Source of the DNA: CAZEQD01 sp964514305
GTDB lineage: Bacteria > Acidobacteriota > Aminicenantia > Aminicenantales > Aminicenantaceae
Direction of reading: 5' to 3'
Length of the DNA stretch: 21,258 nucleotides
Assembly: GCA_964514305.1 (NCBI GenBank)
Contig: CAZEQD010000035.1
Span: 1 to 21,258 of the forward strand
Of this stretch, positions 5,941 through 13,152 are shown in pieces; position 1 is the first letter of the stretch; each line of letters starts with the position of its first letter. The notes under the pieces were generated by a model. The model was not told the DNA's origin. It made no database searches and saw nothing but the letters and a program-made list of their open reading frames with translations. The translations under genes and the position numbers were made by a program.

Positions 5941-8711
5941 GATATCTCCTTCACCACCTGCTCGCATCTCTGGCAAAATTGAGGATATTTAGAGCTTTGA
6001 CCAACATAAGGGGAATAATTCCAGCAGCGCTGACATTTTTCACCTTGAGCTCTAACAACTTCTATCTCTAATTCTTCCTGAGTTAAAGGCTCAAGGCTAA
6101 CGGCAGAAACAATAAACAGCGAAGATAATAATTCTTTATACTTATTTAGCAGCTTAGCTTGGGAAGCTGGATATTTAAGTTTGACAGCTGCTTCTAAAGA
6201 ATTGCCAATTAACTTCTTCTCCCTGGCATCTTCTAATTCTTTAAGAACCTGCTCCCTGACCGCCAATAACTCTTCTCCTTCTTTGAAAAGCTCTTCTTCA
6301 AGCCAGCCCTTATCCAAAGGAGGAAAAAGTTCAAGATGAACTGATTCTTCTTTTCCTTTAAAATCAGGCATAACTTCCCAGGCTTCTTCAGTGGTAAAAG
6401 GAAGAATGGGGGCTGTTAAAAGGAGTGTCCATTTCAGAAGATAAAATAAAGCTGTCTGAGCAGATTTTCGAAGCTTAGACTTTTTTCCAGAACAATAAAG
6501 TCTGTCTTTGAGAACGTCTAAGTAAAAAGCACTTAAATCTACAGTAAAGAAATTATAGATAGTGTGAAAGACAAGGTGATATTCATATTTTTGGTAGGCC
6601 TTTAATATTTTTTTTCCTAGTTTTGAGCATTTCTCAAGTATCCACTTGTCCAGAAACTCCATTTCTTCCAGTTCCACTTCCTCTTCATCAGGATGAAAAT
6701 CATAAAGATTTCCCAGAAGGAATCTCCAGGTATTTCTTATTTTGCGATAAGCTTCGATCAACCTTTGTAATATTTCATCCCCGAAACGAGCGTCTTCTTT
6801 ATAATTGAGCATAGCTACCCACAGTCTTAAAATTTCAGCTCCGTTTTTGGAAATTATTTCTTCAGGCTCTATAAAATTGCCCAAAGATTTAGACATTCCC
6901 CTCCCCTGCTCATCAAGGACAAAACCATGAGTAATAACTGTCTTATAGGGAGCAGCATTTTTAGCAGCAATTCCCACTAAGAGTGAGCTGTTGAACCAAC
7001 CTCGATATTGGTCATGACCTTCGACATAGAAGTCAGAAGGCCAGGGAAGGTCTTCTCTTTTTCCTAAAACATTATGACTGGCTCCTGATTCAAACCAGAC
7101 GTCAAGGATATTGTTTTCCTTATTAAATTTTTTGGAGCCACAGCTAGGACATTTCGTTTCGGATGGGAGGAGTTCTTCAGCTGACTTAAGATACCAAGCA
7201 TTAGAACCCTCCTGTGCAAAGATATCAGCCACCCTAAGAGCAATTTTTTCATCGGCTATTATCTGCCCACAATCATGACAATAAAAAGCAGGGATAGGTA
7301 CACCCCAAGAACGTTGGCGGGAAATGCACCAATCCGGTCTAGCTTTTAGCATGTTGGCGATCCTTTCTTCTCCCCAGGGAGGTATCCAGCGTACCTTCTT
7401 TATTTCGGCTAAGGCTTTGTGGCGTAAATTATTTTTATCCATAGAGATAAACCATTGAGCTGTGGCTCTAAAAATGACAGGATTTTTACAGCGCCAACAG
7501 TGAGGATAAGAATGAACAATTTCTTCAACCTTGAGTAAAGAGCCATCTTTTTTCATGTCCTCTATGATTTTTTTATTGGCCGAAAAAACATCGAGGCCAC
7601 CATATTTTTTTACTTGAGGTATAAATCTGCCCTGGCTGTCAACTGGTGTATAAATATCAAGTTTATAAGCTAAACCTGTGAGATAATCTTCATAGCCATG
7701 GCCAGGAGCCGTATGAACACAGCCTGTTCCCTGATCAAGAGTAACATAATCAGCCAGAACAAAGATCGATTCCCTCTTAATAAAAGGATGAGCTGCCTTA
7801 AAACCATCTAATTCTTTCCCTAAAAAAGTGACCAGTATTTTAGTCTCTTCCAGATTTAGCTCTTCTGCTAAGACAGGAATAAGCCTCTTGGCCGCAATAT
7901 ATACTTCTCCTTTGGCTTCAAAAGCAGCATATTCATAATCGGGGTGAAAAGCGATAGCTAAGTTAGCCGGCAGAGTCCAAGGAGTAGTTGTCCAGATTAA
8001 AACGAATATTTTTTTACTTTTTAAAGCGGGGAACTTCTGGGAGAGATCTGAAATTACAGGAAACTTAACATAAATGGAAGGAGACTTATGGTCTTTATAT
8101 TCAATCTCAGCTTCAGCTAAGGCTGTCTGGCAGTGAGGACACCAATGAACTGGTCTTTTGCCTTTATAGACATTGCCTAAAGCAAAAAAAGAAGCCAGAT
8201 AGCGAAGAACCTCGCCTTCGTATTCCGGATTCATAGTTAAATAGGGGGTATCCCATTCTCCAAATACTCCTAATCTTTTAAACTGCCTCCTCTGAATATT
8301 TACGTATTTAAGAGCATATTTCTTACATTCTTCTCGAATGGCAATTATTGACAGCGACTTTTTCCTCTCTCCTAGGAGCTGATCTACTTTAATTTCAATA
8401 GGCAGCCCATGGCAGTCCCAACCCGGTAAATAAGGAGATTTAAAGCCGGCCATGGTCTTAGTTTTAATAATAAAATCCTTTAGAATTTTGTTAAGAGCAG
8501 TTCCCAAATGAATATTCCCATTAGCATAGGGAGGCCCATCATGGAGGACAAAAGTCGGCGAATTTTTTCTTTTTTCTTGAATCTTTTGATAAAGATTAAT
8601 GTCTTCCCATTTTTTAATAAACTCTGGTTCTTTTAAAGGGAGTTTGGCTTTCATAGAGAATGAAGTTTGAGGCAGGTTTAGAGTTTCCTTTATCCATTCA
8701 CTATCTGACAT
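5937..8711 (-). CDS. ileS: Isoleucyl-tRNA synthetase
   Basis: This 924-residue class Ia synthetase charges tRNA-Ile with isoleucine. The HIGH motif appears as HLGT in PPYANGNIHLG (60-70), and the KMSKS motif as GMSKSLGN near residue 605. The editing (CP1) domain lies between, with WTTTPWTLPAN, and a CxxC pair (CHDCG, CPSCG) precedes the DVWFESGASH block. The C-terminus carries the bacterial IleRS zinc finger with Cys893, Cys896, Cys913 and Cys916. Length is close to the 938 residues of the E. coli enzyme. The ATG has GGAG 6 nt upstream. It leads the ileS-lspA-lgt-rluD operon; the ileS-lspA adjacency is widespread in bacteria. I saw no T-box signals in the roughly 190 bases between the start and the assembly gap. 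Confidence 0.97.
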   Translation of the reverse strand: MSDSEWIKETLNLPQTSFSMKAKLPLKEPEFIKKWEDINLYQKIQEKRKNSPTFVLHDGPPYANGNIHLGTALNKILKDFIIKTKTMAGFKSPYLPGWDCHGLPIEIKVDQLLGERKKSLSIIAIREECKKYALKYVNIQRRQFKRLGVFGEWDTPYLTMNPEYEGEVLRYLASFFALGNVYKGKRPVHWCPHCQTALAEAEIEYKDHKSPSIYVKFPVISDLSQKFPALKSKKIFVLIWTTTPWTLPANLAIAFHPDYEYAAFEAKGEVYIAAKRLIPVLAEELNLEETKILVTFLGKELDGFKAAHPFIKRESIFVLADYVTLDQGTGCVHTAPGHGYEDYLTGLAYKLDIYTPVDSQGRFIPQVKKYGGLDVFSANKKIIEDMKKDGSLLKVEEIVHSYPHCWRCKNPVIFRATAQWFISMDKNNLRHKALAEIKKVRWIPPWGEERIANMLKARPDWCISRQRSWGVPIPAFYCHDCGQIIADEKIALRVADIFAQEGSNAWYLKSAEELLPSETKCPSCGSKKFNKENNILDVWFESGASHNVLGKREDLPWPSDFYVEGHDQYRGWFNSSLLVGIAAKNAAPYKTVITHGFVLDEQGRGMSKSLGNFIEPEEIISKNGAEILRLWVAMLNYKEDARFGDEILQRLIEAYRKIRNTWRFLLGNLYDFHPDEEEVELEEMEFLDKWILEKCSKLGKKILKAYQKYEYHLVFHTIYNFFTVDLSAFYLDVLKDRLYCSGKKSKLRKSAQTALFYLLKWTLLLTAPILPFTTEEAWEVMPDFKGKEESVHLELFPPLDKGWLEEELFKEGEELLAVREQVLKELEDAREKKLIGNSLEAAVKLKYPASQAKLLNKYKELLSSLFIVSAVSLEPLTQEELEIEVVRAQGEKCQRCWNYSPYVGQSSKYPQFCQRCEQVVKEIS

Positions 8712-8741
8712 AATCTACTCCAGGCGAAATTTTATTTTATT

Positions 8742-8770
8742 ATTATAGAATAAGTTATTTTATTTCTCTA
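8742..8770 (-). promoter_or_regulatory. Candidate promoter of the ileS-lspA-lgt-rluD operon
   Basis: The minus strand has a perfect TATAAT (8742-8747), with TAGAGA (8765-8770, 4 of 6 to TTGACA) exactly 17 bp upstream. It would start transcription about 25 nt before the ileS ATG, leaving room for the GGAG ribosome site. The region is AT-rich, so this rests mainly on the perfect -10 and the spacing. Confidence 0.45.
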
Positions 8771-8795
8771 TAGGAAAAAGTCAATAAAGTTAAAC

Positions 8796-8817
8796 GGTCC
8801 ATTGAGGACAATGGACC
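8796..8817. repeat. Perfect 9-bp hairpin, copy 2 of the composite intergenic repeat
   Basis: The arms GGTCCATTG (8796-8804) and CAATGGACC (8809-8817) pair perfectly around AGGA. Compared with 3632-3653, two stem positions differ on each arm (C to T and G to A, matched by G to A and C to T), so pairing is kept. It is followed at once by CTACAG and then a heptamer array. No T-run follows on either strand. Confidence 0.65.
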
Positions 8818-8828
8818 CTACAGGACAC

Positions 8829-8870
8829 ATACGACTCACGATTCACGATTTACATCTCACGACTTATGAC
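8829..8870. repeat. Tandem heptamer array, copy 2
   Basis: Six contiguous 7-mers are visible: ATACGAC, TCACGAT, TCACGAT, TTACATC, TCACGAC, TTATGAC. The period is strictly 7, with the same consensus as 3692-3726. Most of it lies inside the 55-nt stretch that is duplicated across the run of N, so a genome-wide repeat here may be what broke the assembly. Confidence 0.6.
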
Positions 8871-9054
8871 ATAGGATTAACAGTCTGCTGAGGGTAGCAN
8901 NNNNNNNNNNNNNNNNNNNNNNNNNNNNNNNNNNNNNNNNNNNNNNNNNNNNNNNNNNNNNNNNNNNNNNNNNNNNNNNNNNNNNNNNNNNNNNNNNNNA
9001 CGATTTACATCTCACGACTTATGACATAGGATTAACAGTCTGCTGAGGGTAGCA
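8845..9054. other. Assembly gap of 100 N flanked by an identical 55-nt duplication
   Basis: Bases 8900-8999 are exactly 100 N, the conventional placeholder for a gap of unknown size. The 55 bases before it (8845-8899) are identical to the 55 after it (9000-9054). A 55-nt shared end equals a common de Bruijn k-mer length, so the two contigs probably abut in the assembly graph and the gap may hold nothing, or an unresolved repeat. This is the main content of the intergenic region 8712-9084, along with the hairpin and heptamers listed separately. Past the gap, TCTGCT/AGCAGA (9039-9056) and GTAGC/GCTAC (9049-9062) form two mutually exclusive short hairpins. Confidence 0.85.
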
Positions 9055-9084
9055 GATGCTACAAACAGCGCTATGGCCGGATGA

Positions 9085-10671
9085 TTAGTCGCTCTTGCCT
9101 GATTTTATAAAATGGGCGCCGCGGCTGATAGGATTATTAATAGCGGCTGTAGTAATAAGCTGGGCCACCTGGATGCCGTGTTTTAAGCCAACAATCTTAG
9201 CATCCATCCTAGCTTCCTTATAAAACTTTTCTATCCGGTGACGAAGATAGTCAAGATCAGCTCTAGCTCTTTCCAGACGCTTGGGAGTGCGGATAATACC
9301 AGCATAATTCCACATAGTAGCCCTAATGACCAGCCAATCCTGATTAATTAAGGCTGGATCAATCTCTTCCTCTTCTTGGGGATAGTACCATTCATGAATT
9401 TCTGAAGGATTATAAGAGAGAGTAGGATTAAAATGAGCTGTAATATGCTGGGCTGCTCTTGTTCCCCAGATCAAACCTTCTAAAAGAGAAGTAGAAGCAA
9501 GACGATTGGCTCCATGAAGACCAGTACAAGCTACTTCTCCTACTGCATAAAGTCCTTTAAGAGAGCTCAGTCCCCAGCTATCTACCAGTACCCCACCGCA
9601 ACAATAATGGGCAGCAGGGACAACAGGAATAGGTTCTTTAGTAATATCTATACCGTATTTCAAACAGGTTTGATAAATATTAGGAAATCTTTTTTTAATA
9701 TCAACTTTAGCGTAGGAGGCCAAATCAAGATAAACATAACTAGAACTGGTATTAGTCATTTCTTCATAAATAGCTCGAGTAACCTCATCCCGGGGAGCCA
9801 GGTCTTTTTTCTCTGAATAATCTTCCATAAACGCCCTTCCATCCTTGGTTTTTAAGCGAGCTCCCTCTCCTCTTACTGTCTCAGAAATCAGAAATCCATC
9901 AGCATCTCTATGGAAAAGCGAGGTAGGGTGAAATTGAATATATTCCATATTGACAATCCTGGCTCCTGCTCGATAAGCCATAGCGTAACCATCACCAATG
10001 GCAGTTCTGGGATTAGAAGTATAAAGGTAAAGAGCTCCACAGCCGCCTGTAGCCAAAACCGTATAAGCAGCGAAAATATTTGTTACTCTATGTCTCTTAT
10101 TATCTAATACATAAGCTCCAATACACTGCGGCTCTCTATAAAAAGCAATGGGATTCTTAGAATGGTGAGGAATAGTCAGTAAATCAACGGCTGTGAAATC
10201 AGGCAAAAGTGTAACATTTGAATATTTTTTCAAGGCTTCAATAAATTTTTCTTCTATTGTTTTGCCTGTAGTATCCTTAATATGAAGAATTCTTCGACGT
10301 GAATGGCCAGCTTCTTGAGCATAATCTAAAGAATCTGGGGAACTGCGGGTAAAGGGAATAGCCAGCTCCTTGATCAAAATGTTGTCGACCATCTTTTTCC
10401 CTTCCCTGGCCAGAATTTCCACTGCTTCGGGATTATTGATTCTATCTCCCGTTTTGATTATATCTTCTTTTAATAATTCTGGGTAATCATCATGCCCAAG
10501 GGAAACAATCCCCCCTTGAGCATAAAAAGTATTAGACTCTTCAATCTTTGAGTTTTTGTTTAAAACAATAACTCTCAAACCACTTTTAGCAGCTTCTAAA
10601 GCTGTACTAGCGCCAGCAATTCCGCTGCCAATAATTAATACATCGGTAAATAAACTCTGCTCTTTAGTCAT
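9085..10671 (-). CDS. nadB: L-aspartate oxidase
   Basis: NadB oxidises L-aspartate to iminoaspartate with FAD, using oxygen or fumarate as acceptor; NadA then makes quinolinate. The 528-residue protein (540 in E. coli) opens with the dinucleotide-binding GSGIAG (15-20) and the NTFYAQGGI block. Residues matching the E. coli active site are all present at an almost constant offset: Glu120, His248 in QFHPT, Arg294 in APRDEVTRA, His355 in AAHYCCGG, and Arg390 and Ser395 in GANRLASTS. These, with LHGANRLAS, separate it from the related succinate dehydrogenase flavoproteins. The ATG lies 5 bp after the nadC stop, with AGGA at the end of nadC as ribosome site, so the two form an operon. nadA is not in the window. 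Confidence 0.96.
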   Translation of the reverse strand: MTKEQSLFTDVLIIGSGIAGASTALEAAKSGLRVIVLNKNSKIEESNTFYAQGGIVSLGHDDYPELLKEDIIKTGDRINNPEAVEILAREGKKMVDNILIKELAIPFTRSSPDSLDYAQEAGHSRRRILHIKDTTGKTIEEKFIEALKKYSNVTLLPDFTAVDLLTIPHHSKNPIAFYREPQCIGAYVLDNKRHRVTNIFAAYTVLATGGCGALYLYTSNPRTAIGDGYAMAYRAGARIVNMEYIQFHPTSLFHRDADGFLISETVRGEGARLKTKDGRAFMEDYSEKKDLAPRDEVTRAIYEEMTNTSSSYVYLDLASYAKVDIKKRFPNIYQTCLKYGIDITKEPIPVVPAAHYCCGGVLVDSWGLSSLKGLYAVGEVACTGLHGANRLASTSLLEGLIWGTRAAQHITAHFNPTLSYNPSEIHEWYYPQEEEEIDPALINQDWLVIRATMWNYAGIIRTPKRLERARADLDYLRHRIEKFYKEARMDAKIVGLKHGIQVAQLITTAAINNPISRGAHFIKSGKSD

Positions 10672-10676
10672 AAACT

Positions 10677-11516
10677 CTATCCTAAAAATTCCAAACTAAT
10701 ATCAATTGATTTATAAGAATGAGTTAAACTTCCTATTGAAATATAATCTACCCCAAGGGAACCCAGTTCTTTTATTTCAGCCAAACTCACCTTCCCTGAG
10801 ACTTCCAGGGCAATCCTCCCTTTGAGCTGAGGGACTACTTTCTTTAACTCTTCCAGATCCATATTATCAAGCATGACTCTGTTAGCTCCACTCTTAATTG
10901 CTTCTTCAGCTTCCTCAAGAGTGGAAACCTCAACTTCAATTTCAACCTCAGGGCCTACCTTTTTTCTAGCTCTTTGGACAGCATATGCTATACTTTTTAC
11001 TAGACACAGATGATTATCTTTAATCAACACCATCTCTGAAAGGTTAAAGCGGTGATTCTCTCCTCCGCCCATCCTGACAGCATACTTTTCTAAAGCTCTT
11101 AGGCCTGGTGTCGTTTTTCGCGTATCAAGAATAGCAGTCTTGCTGCCTTCTAAAGCTTCCACAAATTTATGAGTAATAGTAGCAATACCTGAAAGACGCT
11201 GGAGAAAGTTTAAAGCTGTCCTTTCTGCTTTTAAAATAGATATAGAGTTACCTTTAAGATCAGCCAAGATTTGACCAGGATCAAAAGGCTTCCCATCTTT
11301 TAATCTCTTTCGGAAAATAACAGTATCGTCTATCAACTGAAAAACTCTTTGAGCCACCTCAATCCCAGCTAAAATCCCCATTTCTTTGGCCAAAATTATC
11401 GCTTCTGAAAAGAAATTAGGTTCAATAATACTCTCAGAAGTAATATCTCCTTGAGGCAGATCTTCCTCAAGAGCTGTTTTTATAATAGAATCAAGTTTTT
11501 CAGTTTTCACAGGCAT
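10677..11516 (-). CDS. nadC: Nicotinate-nucleotide pyrophosphorylase (quinolinate phosphoribosyltransferase)
   Basis: NadC joins quinolinate and PRPP to give nicotinate mononucleotide with loss of CO2, committing quinolinate to NAD synthesis. The 279-residue sequence has all family blocks: ALEEDLPQGDIT (15-26), TRKTTPG (132-138), GGGENHR (150-156), KDNH (166-169), NRVMLDNM (212-219) and IGSLTHS (261-267). The Arg and Lys residues of TRKTTPG and ENHR contact the phosphates and carboxylates in known structures. The ATG at 11516 has no Shine-Dalgarno and lies only 2 nt after a perfect TATAAT. A GTG two codons downstream (11510) may therefore be the true start of a leaderless message. First gene of nadC-nadB. 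Confidence 0.96.
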   Translation of the reverse strand: MPVKTEKLDSIIKTALEEDLPQGDITSESIIEPNFFSEAIILAKEMGILAGIEVAQRVFQLIDDTVIFRKRLKDGKPFDPGQILADLKGNSISILKAERTALNFLQRLSGIATITHKFVEALEGSKTAILDTRKTTPGLRALEKYAVRMGGGENHRFNLSEMVLIKDNHLCLVKSIAYAVQRARKKVGPEVEIEVEVSTLEEAEEAIKSGANRVMLDNMDLEELKKVVPQLKGRIALEVSGKVSLAEIKELGSLGVDYISIGSLTHSYKSIDISLEFLG

Positions 11517-11518
11517 TG

Positions 11519-11547
11519 ATTATAATTTTTCTTAGCAACTCAGTCAA
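11519..11547 (-). promoter_or_regulatory. Near-consensus sigma-70 promoter abutting nadC
   Basis: The minus strand carries TTGACT (11542-11547, 5 of 6) and TATAAT (11519-11524, 6 of 6) with the ideal 17-bp spacer. The ATG lies 2 nt past the -10 box and the in-frame GTG 8 nt past it. Transcription should therefore begin inside the first three annotated codons, which implies a leaderless nadC mRNA with GTG as first codon, or an upstream promoter I did not find. Confidence 0.7.
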
Positions 11548-11560
11548 ACAGGAATTTAAA

Positions 11561-11674
11561 GGGGGTCAGACCTTCACATTTGGTATTAGTTTATTGACAA
11601 ATGAAAAGAAAAAGCAAAGCTCAGCTTTTTACACTTAACATTAATTTTATGTCAAATGTGAAGGCCTGACCCCC
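11561..11674. repeat. REP-like element with 22-bp terminal inverted repeats
   Basis: The left arm (11561-11582, starting GGGGGTCAGACCTTCAC) and right arm (11653-11674, ending TGAAGGCCTGACCCCC) are inverted repeats matching at 21 of 22 positions. The single difference would be G-U on a minus-strand RNA and A-C on a plus-strand RNA. A small AAAGC-TCA-GCTTT hairpin sits inside. The right 33 nt recur at 133-165. It resembles a non-autonomous element or bacterial interspersed mosaic element; no transposase is encoded. It lies between the divergent nadC and tldD promoters. Confidence 0.75.
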
Positions 11675-11684
11675 TTTTCTAGGC

Positions 11685-11713
11685 TTGCAATAAATCTGAT
11701 AACAGTTTATTTT
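11685..11713 (+). promoter_or_regulatory. Possible tldD promoter
   Basis: TTGCAA (11685-11690) and TATTTT (11708-11713), each 4 of 6 to consensus, are 17 bp apart, and the ATG follows 8 nt after the -10. tldD has no Shine-Dalgarno, so a leaderless message like that proposed for nadC is possible. The match is weak in AT-rich DNA. Confidence 0.3.
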
Positions 11714-11721
11714 AGTTTAAA

Positions 11722-13152
11722 ATGAAAGACTCATTATCTCTTACCTTAGAAAAAACTTTCAACCTGGACTTAGCTAATCTTTATCTGATTCTGGATCTTG
11801 CTCTCAGTCAGGGAGGTGATTTTTCAGAGATTTATCTAGAACATAGTACCTATAATTATATTAATATGGAAGATGACATTATCAAAGAAACGGCCGAAAG
11901 TATTAGCCAGGGCCTGGGAATTCGGGTTATTTCAAAAGAGAAAACAGGTTTTGGTTATACCAACAGCTTTTCCCTGAATAAAATAAAAAAGGCGGCTCAA
12001 ACAGCCGCCTCCGTTGCTAACCAGACTAAAAGGATATCTCCTTTTCAACTCAATCCCTTACCAATGAAACATAATTTCTACCCTATTCAAATCCCAGCCT
12101 ATGAAAGCAACCTCCAGACAAAAATATCCTTAGTAAAAAAAACCTATGCGGCAGCTCAAAGCTTCAGCTCTCTTATAAAAAAAGTCAAGGTCAATCTTGT
12201 CGACAAGCTCCAAACCATTATAATTGCTAATTCAGAAGGAATAGTTACCTTTGATTCAAGACCACTGCTAAAACTTACCTGCTCAGCTATTGCTGAAAAA
12301 TCAGGCAAAAGAGAAGTAGGCTACTATGGAGGGGGCGGTAGAGTTGGTCTGGAATATTTTTCCAAGAAGTTAACCCCCCAGACCATTGGACAAGAAGCAT
12401 CTAAAGAAGCTCTTCTTCTGTTAGAAGCAGTAGCTCCCCCAGCTGGTGAAATGCCTGTTGTCCTGGCTCCAGGACATAGTGGTGTCTTGATTCATGAAGC
12501 TGTCGGCCATCTCCTTGAAGCTGACTTTAACCGTAAAAAGACCTCTGTTTTCTGGAATAAAATGGGTAAAAAAGTAGGCACCTCTCAATTAACAATTTAT
12601 GATGACCCAACTATTCCCTATTTTCGCGGCAGCTATAATATGGATGATGAAGGTACAATCCCTCAGAAAACGCTACTCATTGAAAGGGGTAAAGTGGTTG
12701 GTTTTCTTCAGGATAAACTCTCGGCTAAATTAATGAAAGCCTCGCTTACCGGACATGGCCGCCGCCAAAATTTCACTTGCTTTCCTCTTCCCAGAATGAG
12801 TAATACCTATATTGCCGCCGGTGAATACTCGCCTCAGGAAATAATAAAATCAATCAGCCGAGGATTTTATGCTTATAAATACCAAGGAGGTCAAGTGGAA
12901 GATTCTGGTAAATTCACTTTTTCAGTTAGCTCAGGCTTTCTGATAGAAGAAGGCAAATTAACCTCGCCCGTTAAACAAGCTACTCTCATCGGAAGCAATA
13001 TTGATATTTTAAATAAAATAAGCATGGTTGGTTCAGACTTAAAATTTGGTCTCCAAACAGGAACCTGCAGCAAAGGCGGCCAACAAGTTCCAGTCAATGA
13101 TGGCTGTCCCACTTTAAAGATCGATAAAATGACTGTTGGAGGCCGGGAATGA
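11722..13152 (+). CDS. tldD: TldD metalloprotease subunit
   Basis: TldD is the catalytic half of the TldD/TldE heterodimeric zinc protease, which degrades unfolded peptides threaded into its central cavity and matures some modified peptides (microcin B17, CcdA turnover in E. coli). The 476-residue protein has the HExxxH zinc motif as HEAVGH (258-263), preceded by LAPGHSGVLI. It also has the later family blocks GSYNMDDEGT, LTGHGRRQNF, PRMSNTYIAAG and the C-terminal CSKGGQQVPVNDGCPTLKI with its conserved Cys-Gly-rich stretch. Length matches the E. coli protein (481). No Shine-Dalgarno is visible before the ATG. It overlaps pmbA by 4 nt (ATGA), fitting equal production of the two subunits. No RiPP precursor peptide was seen nearby. 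Confidence 0.95.
   Translation: MKDSLSLTLEKTFNLDLANLYLILDLALSQGGDFSEIYLEHSTYNYINMEDDIIKETAESISQGLGIRVISKEKTGFGYTNSFSLNKIKKAAQTAASVANQTKRISPFQLNPLPMKHNFYPIQIPAYESNLQTKISLVKKTYAAAQSFSSLIKKVKVNLVDKLQTIIIANSEGIVTFDSRPLLKLTCSAIAEKSGKREVGYYGGGGRVGLEYFSKKLTPQTIGQEASKEALLLLEAVAPPAGEMPVVLAPGHSGVLIHEAVGHLLEADFNRKKTSVFWNKMGKKVGTSQLTIYDDPTIPYFRGSYNMDDEGTIPQKTLLIERGKVVGFLQDKLSAKLMKASLTGHGRRQNFTCFPLPRMSNTYIAAGEYSPQEIIKSISRGFYAYKYQGGQVEDSGKFTFSVSSGFLIEEGKLTSPVKQATLIGSNIDILNKISMVGSDLKFGLQTGTCSKGGQQVPVNDGCPTLKIDKMTVGGRE

Noticed and set aside
5941..5976. Longer lspA start (TTG at 5976, or ATG at 5967)
   Set aside because: It adds residues without family support, while the TTG at 5940 has AAGGAG 5 nt upstream and the normal LspA N-terminus.
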